Source: Hymenobacter elongatus (GTDB lineage Bacteria > Bacteroidota > Bacteroidia > Cytophagales > Hymenobacteraceae). From it: DNA of 64,000 bases. The notes beneath the pieces are model-generated. The model was given only the letters and a program-made list of their open reading frames with translations, searched no databases and was not told the origin of the DNA. The stretch lies in the NCBI RefSeq assembly GCF_004745955.1, contig NZ_SRLD01000007.1:1-64000 (forward strand), read 5' to 3'. Shown piece by piece: positions 27,907 through 35,209 of this stretch; position 1 is the first letter of the stretch; each line of letters begins with the position of its first letter. Both the position numbers and the translations under genes were made by a program.

Positions 27907-28355
27907 ACTCGGTTTTTATAGCACCCGGCCTTTCCTTGATTATGGCACTGACTGCTTACGAGCCAGCAGGTACTACGTGCCTACGCACAGCTCCCCGCGA
28001 CCTGAAGCACCAAGTTAAATCCGCAGCCCTGATTTTTTCCGGCCGGTTGGTGAGCCTGCGTACGACGACGGAAGAAATTCCCTCATTTGGTCCTCACAAG
28101 GTTATTACCTACGCGTTTTTGCCCGACAAAATCTGGCGAGGGGCCAGCAGAGACACTATTTACCTAAAAGCCCTGCCCCAGTATGATGATATGTCAATGA
28201 TGGCTTTAGGGAAAAACTACCTCTTTTTGCTGGGCGGCTACTTGCCCTACATGACTCAGTGCGACCCTATTTCTAAAGACTTCGGCAGCTTCTCCCAAGA
28301 GTTAGACAGGCTCTTTAAAAAGAAGCGTTTCCAAAATCTTCCATCTGTGAAATAG
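27903..28355 (+). CDS. small exported protein resembling the NTR/TIMP (tissue inhibitor of metalloproteinase) fold
   Basis: A 150-residue protein whose ATG overlaps the stop of the M1 peptidase gene by 2 bases. A hydrophobic stretch at residues 3-19 could be a signal anchor. The body follows the pattern of bacterial NTR-like proteins: an early Cys (TTCLRTAP), then AALIFSGRLVSL, a VWKG-like FLPDKIWRGASRDTIYLKA, then LGKNYLFLLGGYLPYMTQCDPIS with the second Cys. That pattern is established for TIMP-like/netrin modules; inhibitory activity against the neighbouring metallopeptidase is inference only. Confidence 0.6.
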   Translation: MNSVFIAPGLSLIMALTAYEPAGTTCLRTAPRDLKHQVKSAALIFSGRLVSLRTTTEEIPSFGPHKVITYAFLPDKIWRGASRDTIYLKALPQYDDMSMMALGKNYLFLLGGYLPYMTQCDPISKDFGSFSQELDRLFKKKRFQNLPSVK

Positions 28356-28363
28356 TGCCTTTT

Positions 28364-28522
28364 CTCCAGTGATGGAGCACCCCACTGCGGCAAGGCACGA
28401 AAGTCCGGGCAACACGGAGCACCCTGCTTCCTAACGGGTAAACCGCAGGGGCTGAAAAACCAAATAGGCTCGTACGTCAGCTTTGCCAGCCCGATGCGGC
28501 CCGCACTCTACCTACACACTGG
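28364..28522 (+). pseudogene. rnpB-like RNA lacking the specificity domain (decayed duplicate of RNase P RNA)
   Basis: From CCAGTGATGG at 28366 the sequence follows the true rnpB (29468 on): CGGCAAGG, GAAAGTCCGGGCAAC and the 18 bases GAGCACCCTGCTTCCTAA are shared, but about 18 bases after CAAGG are missing. It then jumps from AACGGG directly to TAAACC-GCAGGGG-TGAAA-ACCAAATA, omitting the roughly 135 bases that form the P7-P14 specificity domain. Similarity fades after 28480. CCAGTG (28366-28371) can still pair with CACTGG (28517-28522) as a P1-like helix. The upstream box is TGCCTTTT where the true gene has TACCTTTG, so the promoter also appears copied and damaged. Most likely a pseudogene; a small functional RNA is the alternative. 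Confidence 0.72.
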
Positions 28523-28685
28523 CCCCGAGGGCATCCCCGTCTGGGGCCGTGAAAGCCTGGGAAAGGCTCCGTACGCCCCAGATTTTCCCCATGTTCGAAA
28601 ATGCGCGAGTCGCATACATTTTAAATTGTTACTATTATATTTCTATTTCCATTTTGTTTCTGCATCTCACCGCCTTTTACTTCTT

Positions 28686-29360
28686 ATGCTCAACGATGAA
28701 GAGGAACTCATCAAACAAAAAATAGCCGAAATAGCGGCTACTGCTGACCAGTATCCGGCCGTGGTAATTATTCATCATGTGCCGACCCAAACGGTGCGCT
28801 ATTTGTCTGCGTGGGGTCTGCAGCTGCTGGGCGCGACTCTCGAAGAGCTGATGGCCCTGGGCCCGAACTTCTCTCCTACCTACTTTAATGCCGTCGAGTC
28901 GGAGGAATATATGGCGCGTGTGTTTCAACTTATGTATGAAAAGGAGGCACCGGAAGTACATACTTTTTACCAGGAGGTGCGCACCACCGAACGCGTGGGC
29001 TGGAGCTATTACCTTACCTCCATGCGCCGCTTGCTGGTCAATAGCCAAGGCGCGCCGCTGCTGGTTATGGGCTTAGCTGTTCCCTTGCACCCCGACAACC
29101 ATTTCGCCACGAAAGTGCAGCGCCTGATTGAAGAAAATCAATTTCTGCGGCAGCATAGCTCGCTATTTTCTACCCTTTCCAAGCGGGAGCGGTATGTGCT
29201 GCGGCTGCTGGCCCTCGGCCACAGCGCCCCCGAAATAGCCGAAGAACTGTGTATTTCGGAGCATACTGCCGCTACCCACCGCCGCAATCTGCGCCAAAAG
29301 CTGGGCGCCAGCACCACATTTGAGTTAGGATTGTATGCTCGGGCCTTCGATTTGATCTGA
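28686..29360 (+). CDS. PAS-domain LuxR-type transcriptional regulator
   Basis: A 224-residue protein from ATG 28686 (MLNDEEELI). The N-terminal part (about 20-130) reads like a PAS sensor domain, with YLSAWGLQLLGATLEELMALG; the C-terminal 60 residues are a LuxR/FixJ helix-turn-helix: LSKRERYVLRLLALGHSAPEIAEEL then SEHTAATHRRNLRQKLG. There is no phosphoacceptor receiver domain. The longer frame starting at 28494 runs through the rnpB-like sequence and is not a credible N-terminus. Its targets are unknown; it sits alone between the rnpB-like copy and rnpB. Confidence 0.85.
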   Translation: MLNDEEELIKQKIAEIAATADQYPAVVIIHHVPTQTVRYLSAWGLQLLGATLEELMALGPNFSPTYFNAVESEEYMARVFQLMYEKEAPEVHTFYQEVRTTERVGWSYYLTSMRRLLVNSQGAPLLVMGLAVPLHPDNHFATKVQRLIEENQFLRQHSSLFSTLSKRERYVLRLLALGHSAPEIAEELCISEHTAATHRRNLRQKLGASTTFELGLYARAFDLI

Positions 29361-29456
29361 GGCCGGCTGCCGCTGCGGCCACGATGCCGCTGGGACTACA
29401 CACCAAGTCAAATCGGTGGCAAAGGATGGCCACCACCGATTATGGCAGCAATCCTG

Positions 29457-29464
29457 TACCTTTG
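29457..29464 (+). promoter_or_regulatory. -7 element of rnpB
   Basis: TACCTTTG, an exact TAnnTTTG match, ending 6 bases before the first base of the P1 helix at 29470. Confidence 0.65.
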
Positions 29465-29469
29465 CCCCA

Positions 29470-29866
29470 GTGATGGGTCGCCCCACCGCGGCAAGGGAGG
29501 CAACTCCGGCGACGAGGAAAGTCCGGGCAACGCAGAGCACCCTGCTTCCTAACGGGAAGGACTGGCAAGCGTAACGTGAACCAGGACAGCCAGTGCCACA
29601 GAAAACTACCGCCTACGTCGCCTTCGGGGGGCCGGTAAGGGTGAAAAGGTGCGGTAAGAGCGCACCAGCGGCCGGGCAACCGTGTCGGCTGGGTAAACCT
29701 CAGGGGTTGAAAGACCAAATAAGCTGGTACGCGGGCCGCAAGGCCCGCACCGGGCGGCTCGTCCGGCGCCAGCGGGTAGGTTGATGGAGCCTTTCCGCGA
29801 GGACTGGCCTAGATAAATGGTGGGGCCGTGGCAACACGGACAAAACCCGGCTTACAGACTCATCAC
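29470..29866 (+). ncRNA. rnpB: RNase P RNA, bacterial class A
   Basis: Catalytic RNA that trims the 5' leader of precursor tRNAs. The P1 helix is GTGATGGGTC (29470-29479) with GACTCATCAC (29857-29866), one G-U pair. Universal elements are visible in order: GAGGAAAGTCCGGGC (P4 5' strand), CAGAAAACTACCGCC, GGTAAGGGTGAAAAGGTGCGG, TAAGAGCGCACC, GGTAAACC, GAAAGACCAAATA, the AGATAAATGGT block and ACAAAACCCGGCTTA (P4 3' strand). Length about 397 nt is normal for Bacteroidota. Confidence 0.96.
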
Positions 29867-29873
29867 CGGCTTC

Positions 29874-29911
29874 AAACGGCCGCCACAGCTTCGGGTGCGG
29901 CGGCCGTTTTG
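29874..29911 (+). terminator. rnpB terminator
   Basis: AAACGGCCGCC and its complement GGCGGCCGTTT around a short loop, ending TTTT, 8 bases after the P1 3' strand. Confidence 0.85.
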
Positions 29912-30005
29912 GTGTGGGACGGTCCATACCCACACCGGAAACTGCTTAGCGGTGGGCACGCAGGACTTACTTCGGCAGGAAGTTGCCTGTACGTATTTGT
30001 ATAGA

Positions 30006-30094
30006 GAAGCTATTTAGAAAGTCGCTGAAAGTCCAATGAACGTCATGCTTCGACAAGCTCAGCATGAAGTTCATTGGACTTTCTAAACAGCTTC
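30006..30094. repeat. dispersed palindromic element, short copy
   Basis: GAAGCTATTTAGAAAGTC...CAATGAAC at 30006-30041 faces GTTCATTG-GACTTTCTAAACAGCTTC at 30069-30094, with a centre CGTCATGCTTCGACAAGCTCAGCATGA. The borders match the 56046 copy; the left arm has ten bases (GCTGAAAGTC) with no partner on the right. Confidence 0.75.
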
Positions 30095-30098
30095 GCAA

Positions 30099-30162
30099 GC
30101 TCCTTCCGTGGGAAGTCGGCCTCATGCAAATGTGTACTACCGACTTCCTGCGGAAGGAGAGC
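30099..30162. repeat. 21-base inverted repeat downstream of the short palindromic element
   Basis: GCTCCTTCCG..GGAAGTCGG (30099-30119) and CCGACTTCC..CGGAAGGAGAGC (30140-30162) are near-perfect complements. No gene is present in 29912-30364 apart from these repeats. Confidence 0.6.
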
Positions 30163-30364
30163 AAAACCATTTGCGGGAAGGCATTTTCGATGAAAAAGCA
30201 CTCAAACTGAGGTACGGGAGCGCACTTCCCTATCGACGAACCTTGCCTTCGTTCCCGAAAAGCATCTGGACGGCCGGTGCGCTGCCCTAGCATTTTTCGC
30301 GTATGCCTACACTGCGCGGCTCACTCTTTTCGTTACATTCGCTCCCCATACCTTTTGCAACCTT

Positions 30365-31522
30365 ATGCCCAGAATCCTGATAATTGACGACGAAAAGGCT
30401 ATTCGGAACACTCTGAAAGAGATTCTGGAATACGAGAGCTACACCGTCGACCAGGCCGAGGACGGCCCCACCGGCCTCGACATGCTCATCAAGACCAAGT
30501 ACGACGTAGTGCTCTGCGACATCAAGATGCCCAAAATGGACGGCATCGAGGTGCTGGAGCGCGCCCAGATTGCGGCACCCGACGCGGCCTTTATTATGGT
30601 ATCGGCCCACGGCAACATCGATACGGCCGTGGATGCCACCAAGAAAGGCGCGTTCGACTTCATTCAGAAGCCCCCGGATCTGAACCGTTTGCTCGTAACG
30701 GTGCGCAACGCCCTGGACCGCACCAAGCTGGTAACCGAAACCAAAACACTCAAAAAGAAGATTGCCAAAAGCTCCGAAATGGTGGGTGCCTCGCCCGAGC
30801 TGGAAGCCGTGCGCAAGCAGATTGCCAAAGTAGCTCCCACCGATGCCCGGGTGCTCATTACGGGCCCCAACGGCGCGGGCAAGGAAATGGTGGCCCGCCA
30901 GCTGCACGAGCTCAGCAACCGCGCCGGCGGCCCCATGATTGAGGTTAACTGTGCCGCTATTCCCTCCGAGCTGATCGAGTCGGAGCTGTTCGGGCACGAG
31001 AAAGGCTCGTTCACGTCGGCCGTGAAGCAGCGCATCGGCAAGTTTGAGCAGGCCGACGGCGGCACGCTGTTTCTGGACGAAATCGGCGACATGAGCCTTT
31101 CGGCCCAGGCCAAGGTGTTGCGGGCGCTGCAGGAAAGCAAAATCACGCGTGTGGGTGGCGAGAAGGAAATTTCGGTGAACGTGCGCGTCATTGCCGCCAC
31201 CAACAAGGACCTGCAGCAGGAAATAGCCGAGCGCAACTTCCGCGAAGACCTCTACCACCGCCTCTCCGTTATCCTGATCAAAGTGCCGGCCCTCAACGAC
31301 CGTCGCGATGATATTTCCGACCTCGTGCAGCGCTTCCTGCAGGATATTGCCCGCGACTACGGCGACAAGCCCAAAATCATGGACGCCAAAGCCCTGGACT
31401 ACCTCAAAGCCCTCGACTGGCGTGGCAACATCCGGGAGTTGCGCAACGTGGTCGAGCGTCTCATCATCATGAGCGACGACACGATTACGGAAGCCGACGC
31501 CAAGGCATTTGCGGGGAAGTAA
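30365..31522 (+). CDS. sigma-54-type (NtrC-like) response regulator lacking a DNA-binding domain
   Basis: A 385-residue protein: receiver domain 1-120 with phosphoacceptor Asp in VVLCDIKMP and Lys in FIQKPPD, then an AAA+ domain (about 138-370) with Walker A GPNGAGKE, the sensor loop GSFTSA in place of GAFTGA, Walker B LFLDEIGD, and arginine-finger region RNFREDLYHRL. It stops at about residue 385 just after WRGNIRELRN...ITEADAKAFAGK, where normal NtrC proteins have a further 60-90 residues with a Fis-type helix-turn-helix. The altered GAFTGA loop and the missing domain suggest it may not act as a classical enhancer-binding activator. No histidine kinase is adjacent. Confidence 0.9.
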   Translation: MPRILIIDDEKAIRNTLKEILEYESYTVDQAEDGPTGLDMLIKTKYDVVLCDIKMPKMDGIEVLERAQIAAPDAAFIMVSAHGNIDTAVDATKKGAFDFIQKPPDLNRLLVTVRNALDRTKLVTETKTLKKKIAKSSEMVGASPELEAVRKQIAKVAPTDARVLITGPNGAGKEMVARQLHELSNRAGGPMIEVNCAAIPSELIESELFGHEKGSFTSAVKQRIGKFEQADGGTLFLDEIGDMSLSAQAKVLRALQESKITRVGGEKEISVNVRVIAATNKDLQQEIAERNFREDLYHRLSVILIKVPALNDRRDDISDLVQRFLQDIARDYGDKPKIMDAKALDYLKALDWRGNIRELRNVVERLIIMSDDTITEADAKAFAGK

Positions 31523-31567
31523 GTTCTCGTTATGGCGAGACGTTAGCCGAAGCAAGGACCACCGCCA

Positions 31568-31625
31568 GCGGTACAGCAGAAAGCCCTTTCCCATTGCTAC
31601 GGGAAAGGGCTTTCTGCTGTACCGC
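31568..31625. repeat. perfect 25-base inverted repeat
   Basis: GCGGTACAGCAGAAAGCCCT... (31568-31592) and its exact complement (31601-31625) around an 8-base loop, followed by smaller hairpins (CGCGAAGTTTTCCTTCGCG at 31623-31641; CTTCGCGAAGTGGAACTTCGCG near 31679). Could terminate the response-regulator gene, though there is no T-run; it looks more like a palindromic element. Confidence 0.7.
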
Positions 31626-31771
31626 GAAGTTTTCCTTCGCGACTCGCTGTGCCGTACCAAACGACTATCGTTCAACGCTTCGCGAAGTGGAACTTCGCGG
31701 TACATAGCCGTCAGCGCATTTCAGGGGGCCGGGTTAGCTGTGCTGTGAGTAAGGACCGCATTACGCCGGAG

Positions 31772-32161
31772 TTATTTTATGAATTTCTTCGCCAGCTCGG
31801 GCGTCATGAGCCAGCACTCGTTGGTGTGCCCAAACATGCGGTACCGATTAGTAGCAACGAGGGTGTAAGCAGCATCCCGCAGCACCCGCGGCAGCACCGC
31901 GGTGAGCCTCGCCAGCTTCCAGGGATATCCCAGAGCCCAGCAGATGCGCAGGACGGCATCAGACTTGGTCCAGGCGTGGTGGTCGTCTACCAGCACGATG
32001 CTGGACAGCGCGGCGGCATCTAACCCATGCTCGCGCAGCAGCCGCTGGCCGGTATCTGACTGCAAGGTGGCAAACGTGAAACGGTTGGCCGCGTCGTGGT
32101 TGATGACGAACTGAATGAACCCGTTGCAGAGGTTACAAACCCCGTCGAAGAGGATAATCAT
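31772..32161 (-). CDS. DCC-family thiol-disulfide oxidoreductase (DUF393)
   Basis: A 129-residue protein with the family start ILFDGVCNLCNGFIQF, in which CNLC is the CxxC redox motif, and the later blocks LQSDTGQRLL, SIVLVD and RICWALGYPWKL. DCC proteins are often encoded next to HTTM-domain proteins; here the HTTM gene is three genes upstream on the same strand. It may supply or remove a disulfide during maturation of an exported product, but no substrate is shown. 106 bases separate it from the preceding gene, and a small inverted repeat (CTTGGCTTCCA/TGGAAGCCAAG, 32217-32265) lies in that gap. Confidence 0.88.
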   Translation of the reverse strand: MIILFDGVCNLCNGFIQFVINHDAANRFTFATLQSDTGQRLLREHGLDAAALSSIVLVDDHHAWTKSDAVLRICWALGYPWKLARLTAVLPRVLRDAAYTLVATNRYRMFGHTNECWLMTPELAKKFIK

Positions 32162-32266
32162 AGTCGAATTAATAAGAGCCGGGATAAAAATTCAGGGCGG
32201 TTCAGGAGTTCAGCCACTTGGCTTCCACCCGCGACCGAAGCGGCCGCAAATGGAAGCCAAGCCGGG

Positions 32267-32794
32267 CTACTGAAGCTCCAGAACGGGCTTTTTAGTGGTA
32301 TACTTTGCTACGGCTACGGCCAGGGAGTTAGCAATCAGAATGAAGAGGGCAATGGTTACGCCGTTCTGCATCAGGAAGGGTAGCGCCGCAAAGGCTTTGA
32401 TGGTCGATTCCTTCATGGCGCTGCTGCTCTGGTCGAAGGTGCCAAGCGCCTCCGCATAGCTGCTCGACAGCGTGTTGTCGGCTACGTAGAAGAAGGCGGC
32501 ATCGATGGCTATCATAAACACCGTGACCAGGAAGGAGGTGCCCAGGAGCAGCTGCCACCATTTGGCCGGTACGATGTCGCGGGTGCGGCAATCCTTCAGG
32601 TATTTGGAGAGGCAGATGCTGATCAGCGTCAGCGAAATAGTGAAGGTGATGAGCCCGGGCAGAACCGCCAGCCAGATTACCTCGGCCTGATCGAAGCCAT
32701 CGGAGCTCCAGCTGTAGGCCAGCGTGTAGATAGTAAGCAGGCAGGCTATGGCGCTAAGGAGCGAGAACTCCAGAATAGGACGATAGTTTTTCAT
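32267..32794 (-). CDS. small integral membrane protein, possibly DUF4199-like
   Basis: A 175-residue protein with four predicted membrane segments (about 8-30, 40-62, 82-106 and 140-165) separated by short polar loops. Size and layout resemble DUF4199, but I see no diagnostic motif. Its ATG overlaps the stop of the 98-residue gene upstream, placing it firmly in the operon. In a peptide-toxin reading it could be an immunity protein comparable in position to SdpI; that is speculation. Confidence 0.7.
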   Translation of the reverse strand: MKNYRPILEFSLLSAIACLLTIYTLAYSWSSDGFDQAEVIWLAVLPGLITFTISLTLISICLSKYLKDCRTRDIVPAKWWQLLLGTSFLVTVFMIAIDAAFFYVADNTLSSSYAEALGTFDQSSSAMKESTIKAFAALPFLMQNGVTIALFILIANSLAVAVAKYTTKKPVLELQ

Positions 32795-33087
32795 TTTTTA
32801 CCAGATAAAGTCTGTTGGATAAATTCTAAAATCTCCTTGCGGATGAGCACCATGTAGAGGTGCGGCAGCAACAGGACCATGCTACTGTATTCGGGCCGCA
32901 CGTGCAGGAGCCGGCATAGTACTTCACTCAGCAGGTAGGGCACCATAACGTGCGTAACCAGACTGGTGAGGTAAATCAGGACCAGGCTTCCGCCGGTGAG
33001 GGCTTTAGACCGCAGTGGCGGGCGGCTGAATCTGGTGCGAACCAGATAGAACAGCAGCGCCATAGCGATATGAATTACGAGTGCCAT
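32791..33087 (-). CDS. small membrane protein of unknown function
   Basis: 98 residues with two or three hydrophobic segments (1-18, 30-55, 68-84) and basic ends. Its start lies inside the 3' end of the HTTM gene (13-base overlap) and its stop overlaps the next gene, so all three are co-translated. No known family recognised. Confidence 0.7.
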   Translation of the reverse strand: MALVIHIAMALLFYLVRTRFSRPPLRSKALTGGSLVLIYLTSLVTHVMVPYLLSEVLCRLLHVRPEYSSMVLLLPHLYMVLIRKEILEFIQQTLSGKK

Positions 33088-34055
33088 GCGGTGATGCGCT
33101 CTTGAACGGCAGAGGGCAGCGGCAGCAGCGTGGCGGCCTTCACGAATAGCTCACGCGTCCGGTCCAGCAGCATGCGGTATTCGCCGTTGGTGATGAATAC
33201 GAAGTACGTGCCGAGCATGATCCAGGAGAAGTTATCGATGCGCATGAACAGCCAGATGCCCACGTGCAGCAGGACGCCGCAGAGCAGCACATAATACTTG
33301 GTTTTGCGGAACCACACCAGGAAGGCAAACGCCTGCTCCCAGAAGAGGGTGAAGTAGGTAGAAAGCACCACAAAGAAGTAGTTGGCCGTGAGCGGCACGT
33401 TCCATTCGGTGGCCCGGAACTCCTCCACCCGCATGGTGTAGTAGGTGGCCGTTCCATTGAGCCAGAGCTTGCCCTGGGCTTTTTCCATGCCGGTGAAGAA
33501 GTATACGTAGCACACCTGAATCAGGAGTCCGTAGGCGGCCAGCGTGGCTACTGGCTGGTACCACGTGGCCCACCTGCTCGGCGTAGTGCCGGCCTTGCGG
33601 TCCGAATACCGGAAGTGCTCGTAGGAGTCGGCCAGCAGCAGAAACGGCATGGTCACCTGAATCACGTTGTCGGAACCATCCAGAATAAGCTCATTGCGCG
33701 CCTTGAGAATAAGGATCAGCAGGTACAGGATCAGGCCCACCCCGCGCCCACCGATGGCCAGAATAAACAGGGCGGAGAAAATCGTCATGATCAGCAGGTA
33801 GGCCTGCGGGGCAAAAGGAGCCTGAAACGGGAAGATGAGCCAGTGCATCAAGCTGCTGTTCATGTCCTTTAGGTAGAGGCCATAGTCGTAGATGGCGTTT
33901 TGGCCAAACAGCGCATCGGCCATGGGGAAGTAGAAGATGCAGTTTTTTAGCACCAACACCCCTAAAATAACCCGGAAGATGGAGAGCCCCAGGGTACGCG
34001 CTTGGCTCAACGGGCTGCCTTGCAGATCGGCTGAGTTAGAGAATTCTGTATTCAT
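33075..34055 (-). CDS. HTTM-domain integral membrane protein (SdpB/VKGC-like)
   Basis: A 326-residue polytopic membrane protein. Segments IFRVILGVLVLKNCIFYFPMADAL, LFILAIGGRGVGLILYLLILI and NELILDGSDNVIQV followed by LLLADSY are typical of the horizontally transferred transmembrane (HTTM) domain shared with vitamin K-dependent gamma-carboxylase and with SdpB, which is needed to mature the SdpC toxin in Bacillus. About eight membrane helices; it lacks the long extracytoplasmic region of the true carboxylase. It overlaps the upstream DUF5819-like gene by 20 bases. Confidence 0.83.
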   Translation of the reverse strand: MNTEFSNSADLQGSPLSQARTLGLSIFRVILGVLVLKNCIFYFPMADALFGQNAIYDYGLYLKDMNSSLMHWLIFPFQAPFAPQAYLLIMTIFSALFILAIGGRGVGLILYLLILILKARNELILDGSDNVIQVTMPFLLLADSYEHFRYSDRKAGTTPSRWATWYQPVATLAAYGLLIQVCYVYFFTGMEKAQGKLWLNGTATYYTMRVEEFRATEWNVPLTANYFFVVLSTYFTLFWEQAFAFLVWFRKTKYYVLLCGVLLHVGIWLFMRIDNFSWIMLGTYFVFITNGEYRMLLDRTRELFVKAATLLPLPSAVQERITAWHS

Positions 34056-34710
34056 GAGTCCGGATTTGAGAATATTTGTAGTTGTTTAGATCAAAGTGGT
34101 CGAGGTCTCTTTTCGAGAAGCGGGGAAACTTGGATTCAATAACCCGGTATATCACAAAGGATGAATCGGGCGAAATCTTGTTTGCACCCATGTAATTATT
34201 GTGGGCAAATCGGGAGTAGCTCAGAATAGCTTTGTGTCCCGCCGATATCTCAATGGCTTGTCTGACAATCCTGGCTGATTTCAGGCTGTCTTTTGCCGTA
34301 AATTCCTTACTAACGTATTCATAAGCCTTTGAGCGGTTTTCCAATAAGTTCATAACTGAACCGCTGAAGGTTTTCAATATCCTTTGCGAAGGCGACCAGA
34401 AATTATTCCGCCGTTCGTCAATTAGCGGCTTGCAGATATCCAGCCACTGCGAAGATGCTGCTTTGCCATTTTTATAATCTTGAAATTGAATCATGATAGA
34501 CAAATTGCTATTAACAGGGTTAGGAGCAAAAAGCTTCCATGATTGACCGAAGTACGGGTATACATACCCCCTAATTTGATCAGCATATTGATGCTTGATC
34601 GGGTTATCAGGCATTAAGTGGAGCCCGATGATTGCAAAGTGCACTGCTAGTCCAGCAATCAACACGAGCCGAAATAACTTGAGCCCTAAGTTTTTAGTAT
34701 TATTGTCCAT
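34036..34710 (-). CDS. DUF5819-like, SdpA-like single-pass membrane protein
   Basis: 224 residues with one N-terminal membrane helix (about 10-32) and a soluble domain. The block FGQSWKLFAPNP (54-65) is the recognisable signature, matching DUF5819, whose members are often encoded beside HTTM proteins. SdpA of the Bacillus system has the same layout: one helix, then a short aromatic-rich motif. The gene is clearly A+T-richer than its surroundings (22 G/C in the 60 bases from 34321), hinting at transfer. Confidence 0.7.
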   Translation of the reverse strand: MDNNTKNLGLKLFRLVLIAGLAVHFAIIGLHLMPDNPIKHQYADQIRGYVYPYFGQSWKLFAPNPVNSNLSIMIQFQDYKNGKAASSQWLDICKPLIDERRNNFWSPSQRILKTFSGSVMNLLENRSKAYEYVSKEFTAKDSLKSARIVRQAIEISAGHKAILSYSRFAHNNYMGANKISPDSSFVIYRVIESKFPRFSKRDLDHFDLNNYKYSQIRTHEYRIL

Positions 34711-34770
34711 ATCTATTTCGAGTTCAAGGTGATTAAACTATCAGAACGTGTGCATGTTTATGCGGAATAA

Positions 34771-34856
34771 AAGCCGCCAGCGTGGTAAGAAAAGAAACGG
34801 CTATCATGACAACAGCCATTTCTTTTCTTACGCTCACACTCTCGCTACGCTGGCTT
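34771..34856 (-). terminator. long hairpin between the precursor genes and the DUF5819/HTTM genes
   Basis: GTAAGAAAAGAAA-x-GGCT (34785-34802) pairs with AGCC-x-TTTCTTTTCTTAC (34814-34831), one mismatch; outer arms AAGCC..CAGCG and CGCTGGCTT extend it. It could act as a partial terminator or a processing and stabilising structure, so that precursor mRNA exceeds that for the downstream genes. Confidence 0.65.
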
Positions 34857-35166
34857 AAATGTCAAAAGACGAAAAGTCGCTGCGGTTTTGCGGGGTGCCG
34901 TAGGAAAGCTCCAGCTCGCTGTTGCCGGCCGCCGACTGACGCTCGTAATAGCCGTTGACAGCGCCGATAACGAAAGCCCCAACCAGAATAGCACCGTAGG
35001 CAAGAGCCGGGAAAGCGGCTTCAACTTCCATCTGGTTAGTAGTGTTGGGCGGGGTCGTCGTCCGGTAAGAACCCAGGGCCGAAGCGTTGGTGTGGGCTGC
35101 CGACATGAAGAAAATCACCAGCAGGCTCAGGGAAAACGCTTTGAGATGTTTACGAAGTACGTTCAT
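34855..35166 (-). CDS. small secreted peptide precursor 2 (candidate Sdp-like toxin or signal peptide)
   Basis: 103 residues from ATG 35166: signal peptide to about residue 28 (cleavage after TNA), a Thr/Pro-rich spacer, a Gly/Ala/Val-rich hydrophobic core at about 50-72 (AFPALAYGAILVGAFVIGAV) and a polar tail ending DFSSFDI. The next gene upstream encodes a paralogue with the same architecture, the same TNA...G.Y segment after the signal, and the tail DFSKFDI. The open frame extends upstream but through non-coding repeats. No Cys in the mature part, unlike Bacillus SDP. Function unproven. Confidence 0.75.
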   Translation of the reverse strand: MNVLRKHLKAFSLSLLVIFFMSAAHTNASALGSYRTTTPPNTTNQMEVEAAFPALAYGAILVGAFVIGAVNGYYERQSAAGNSELELSYGTPQNRSDFSSFDI

Positions 35167-35209
35167 GATATAAAGTATTAAAGAATTGAAGAATTGAAGA
35201 ATTAAAGAA

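Noticed and set aside
28494..28685. Extended N-terminus of the LuxR-type protein
   Set aside because: This part overlaps the rnpB-like sequence and a hairpin and lacks protein-like conservation; ATG 28686 fits better.
30108..30290. Small plus-strand frame of 60 codons before the response regulator
   Set aside because: Begins inside an inverted repeat, has no homology signature, and is typical of random open frames at this length.
30287..31705. Minus-strand open frame of 472 codons
   Set aside because: Antisense shadow of the NtrC-like gene; no recognisable domain, and GC-rich codon structure explains the long open frame.
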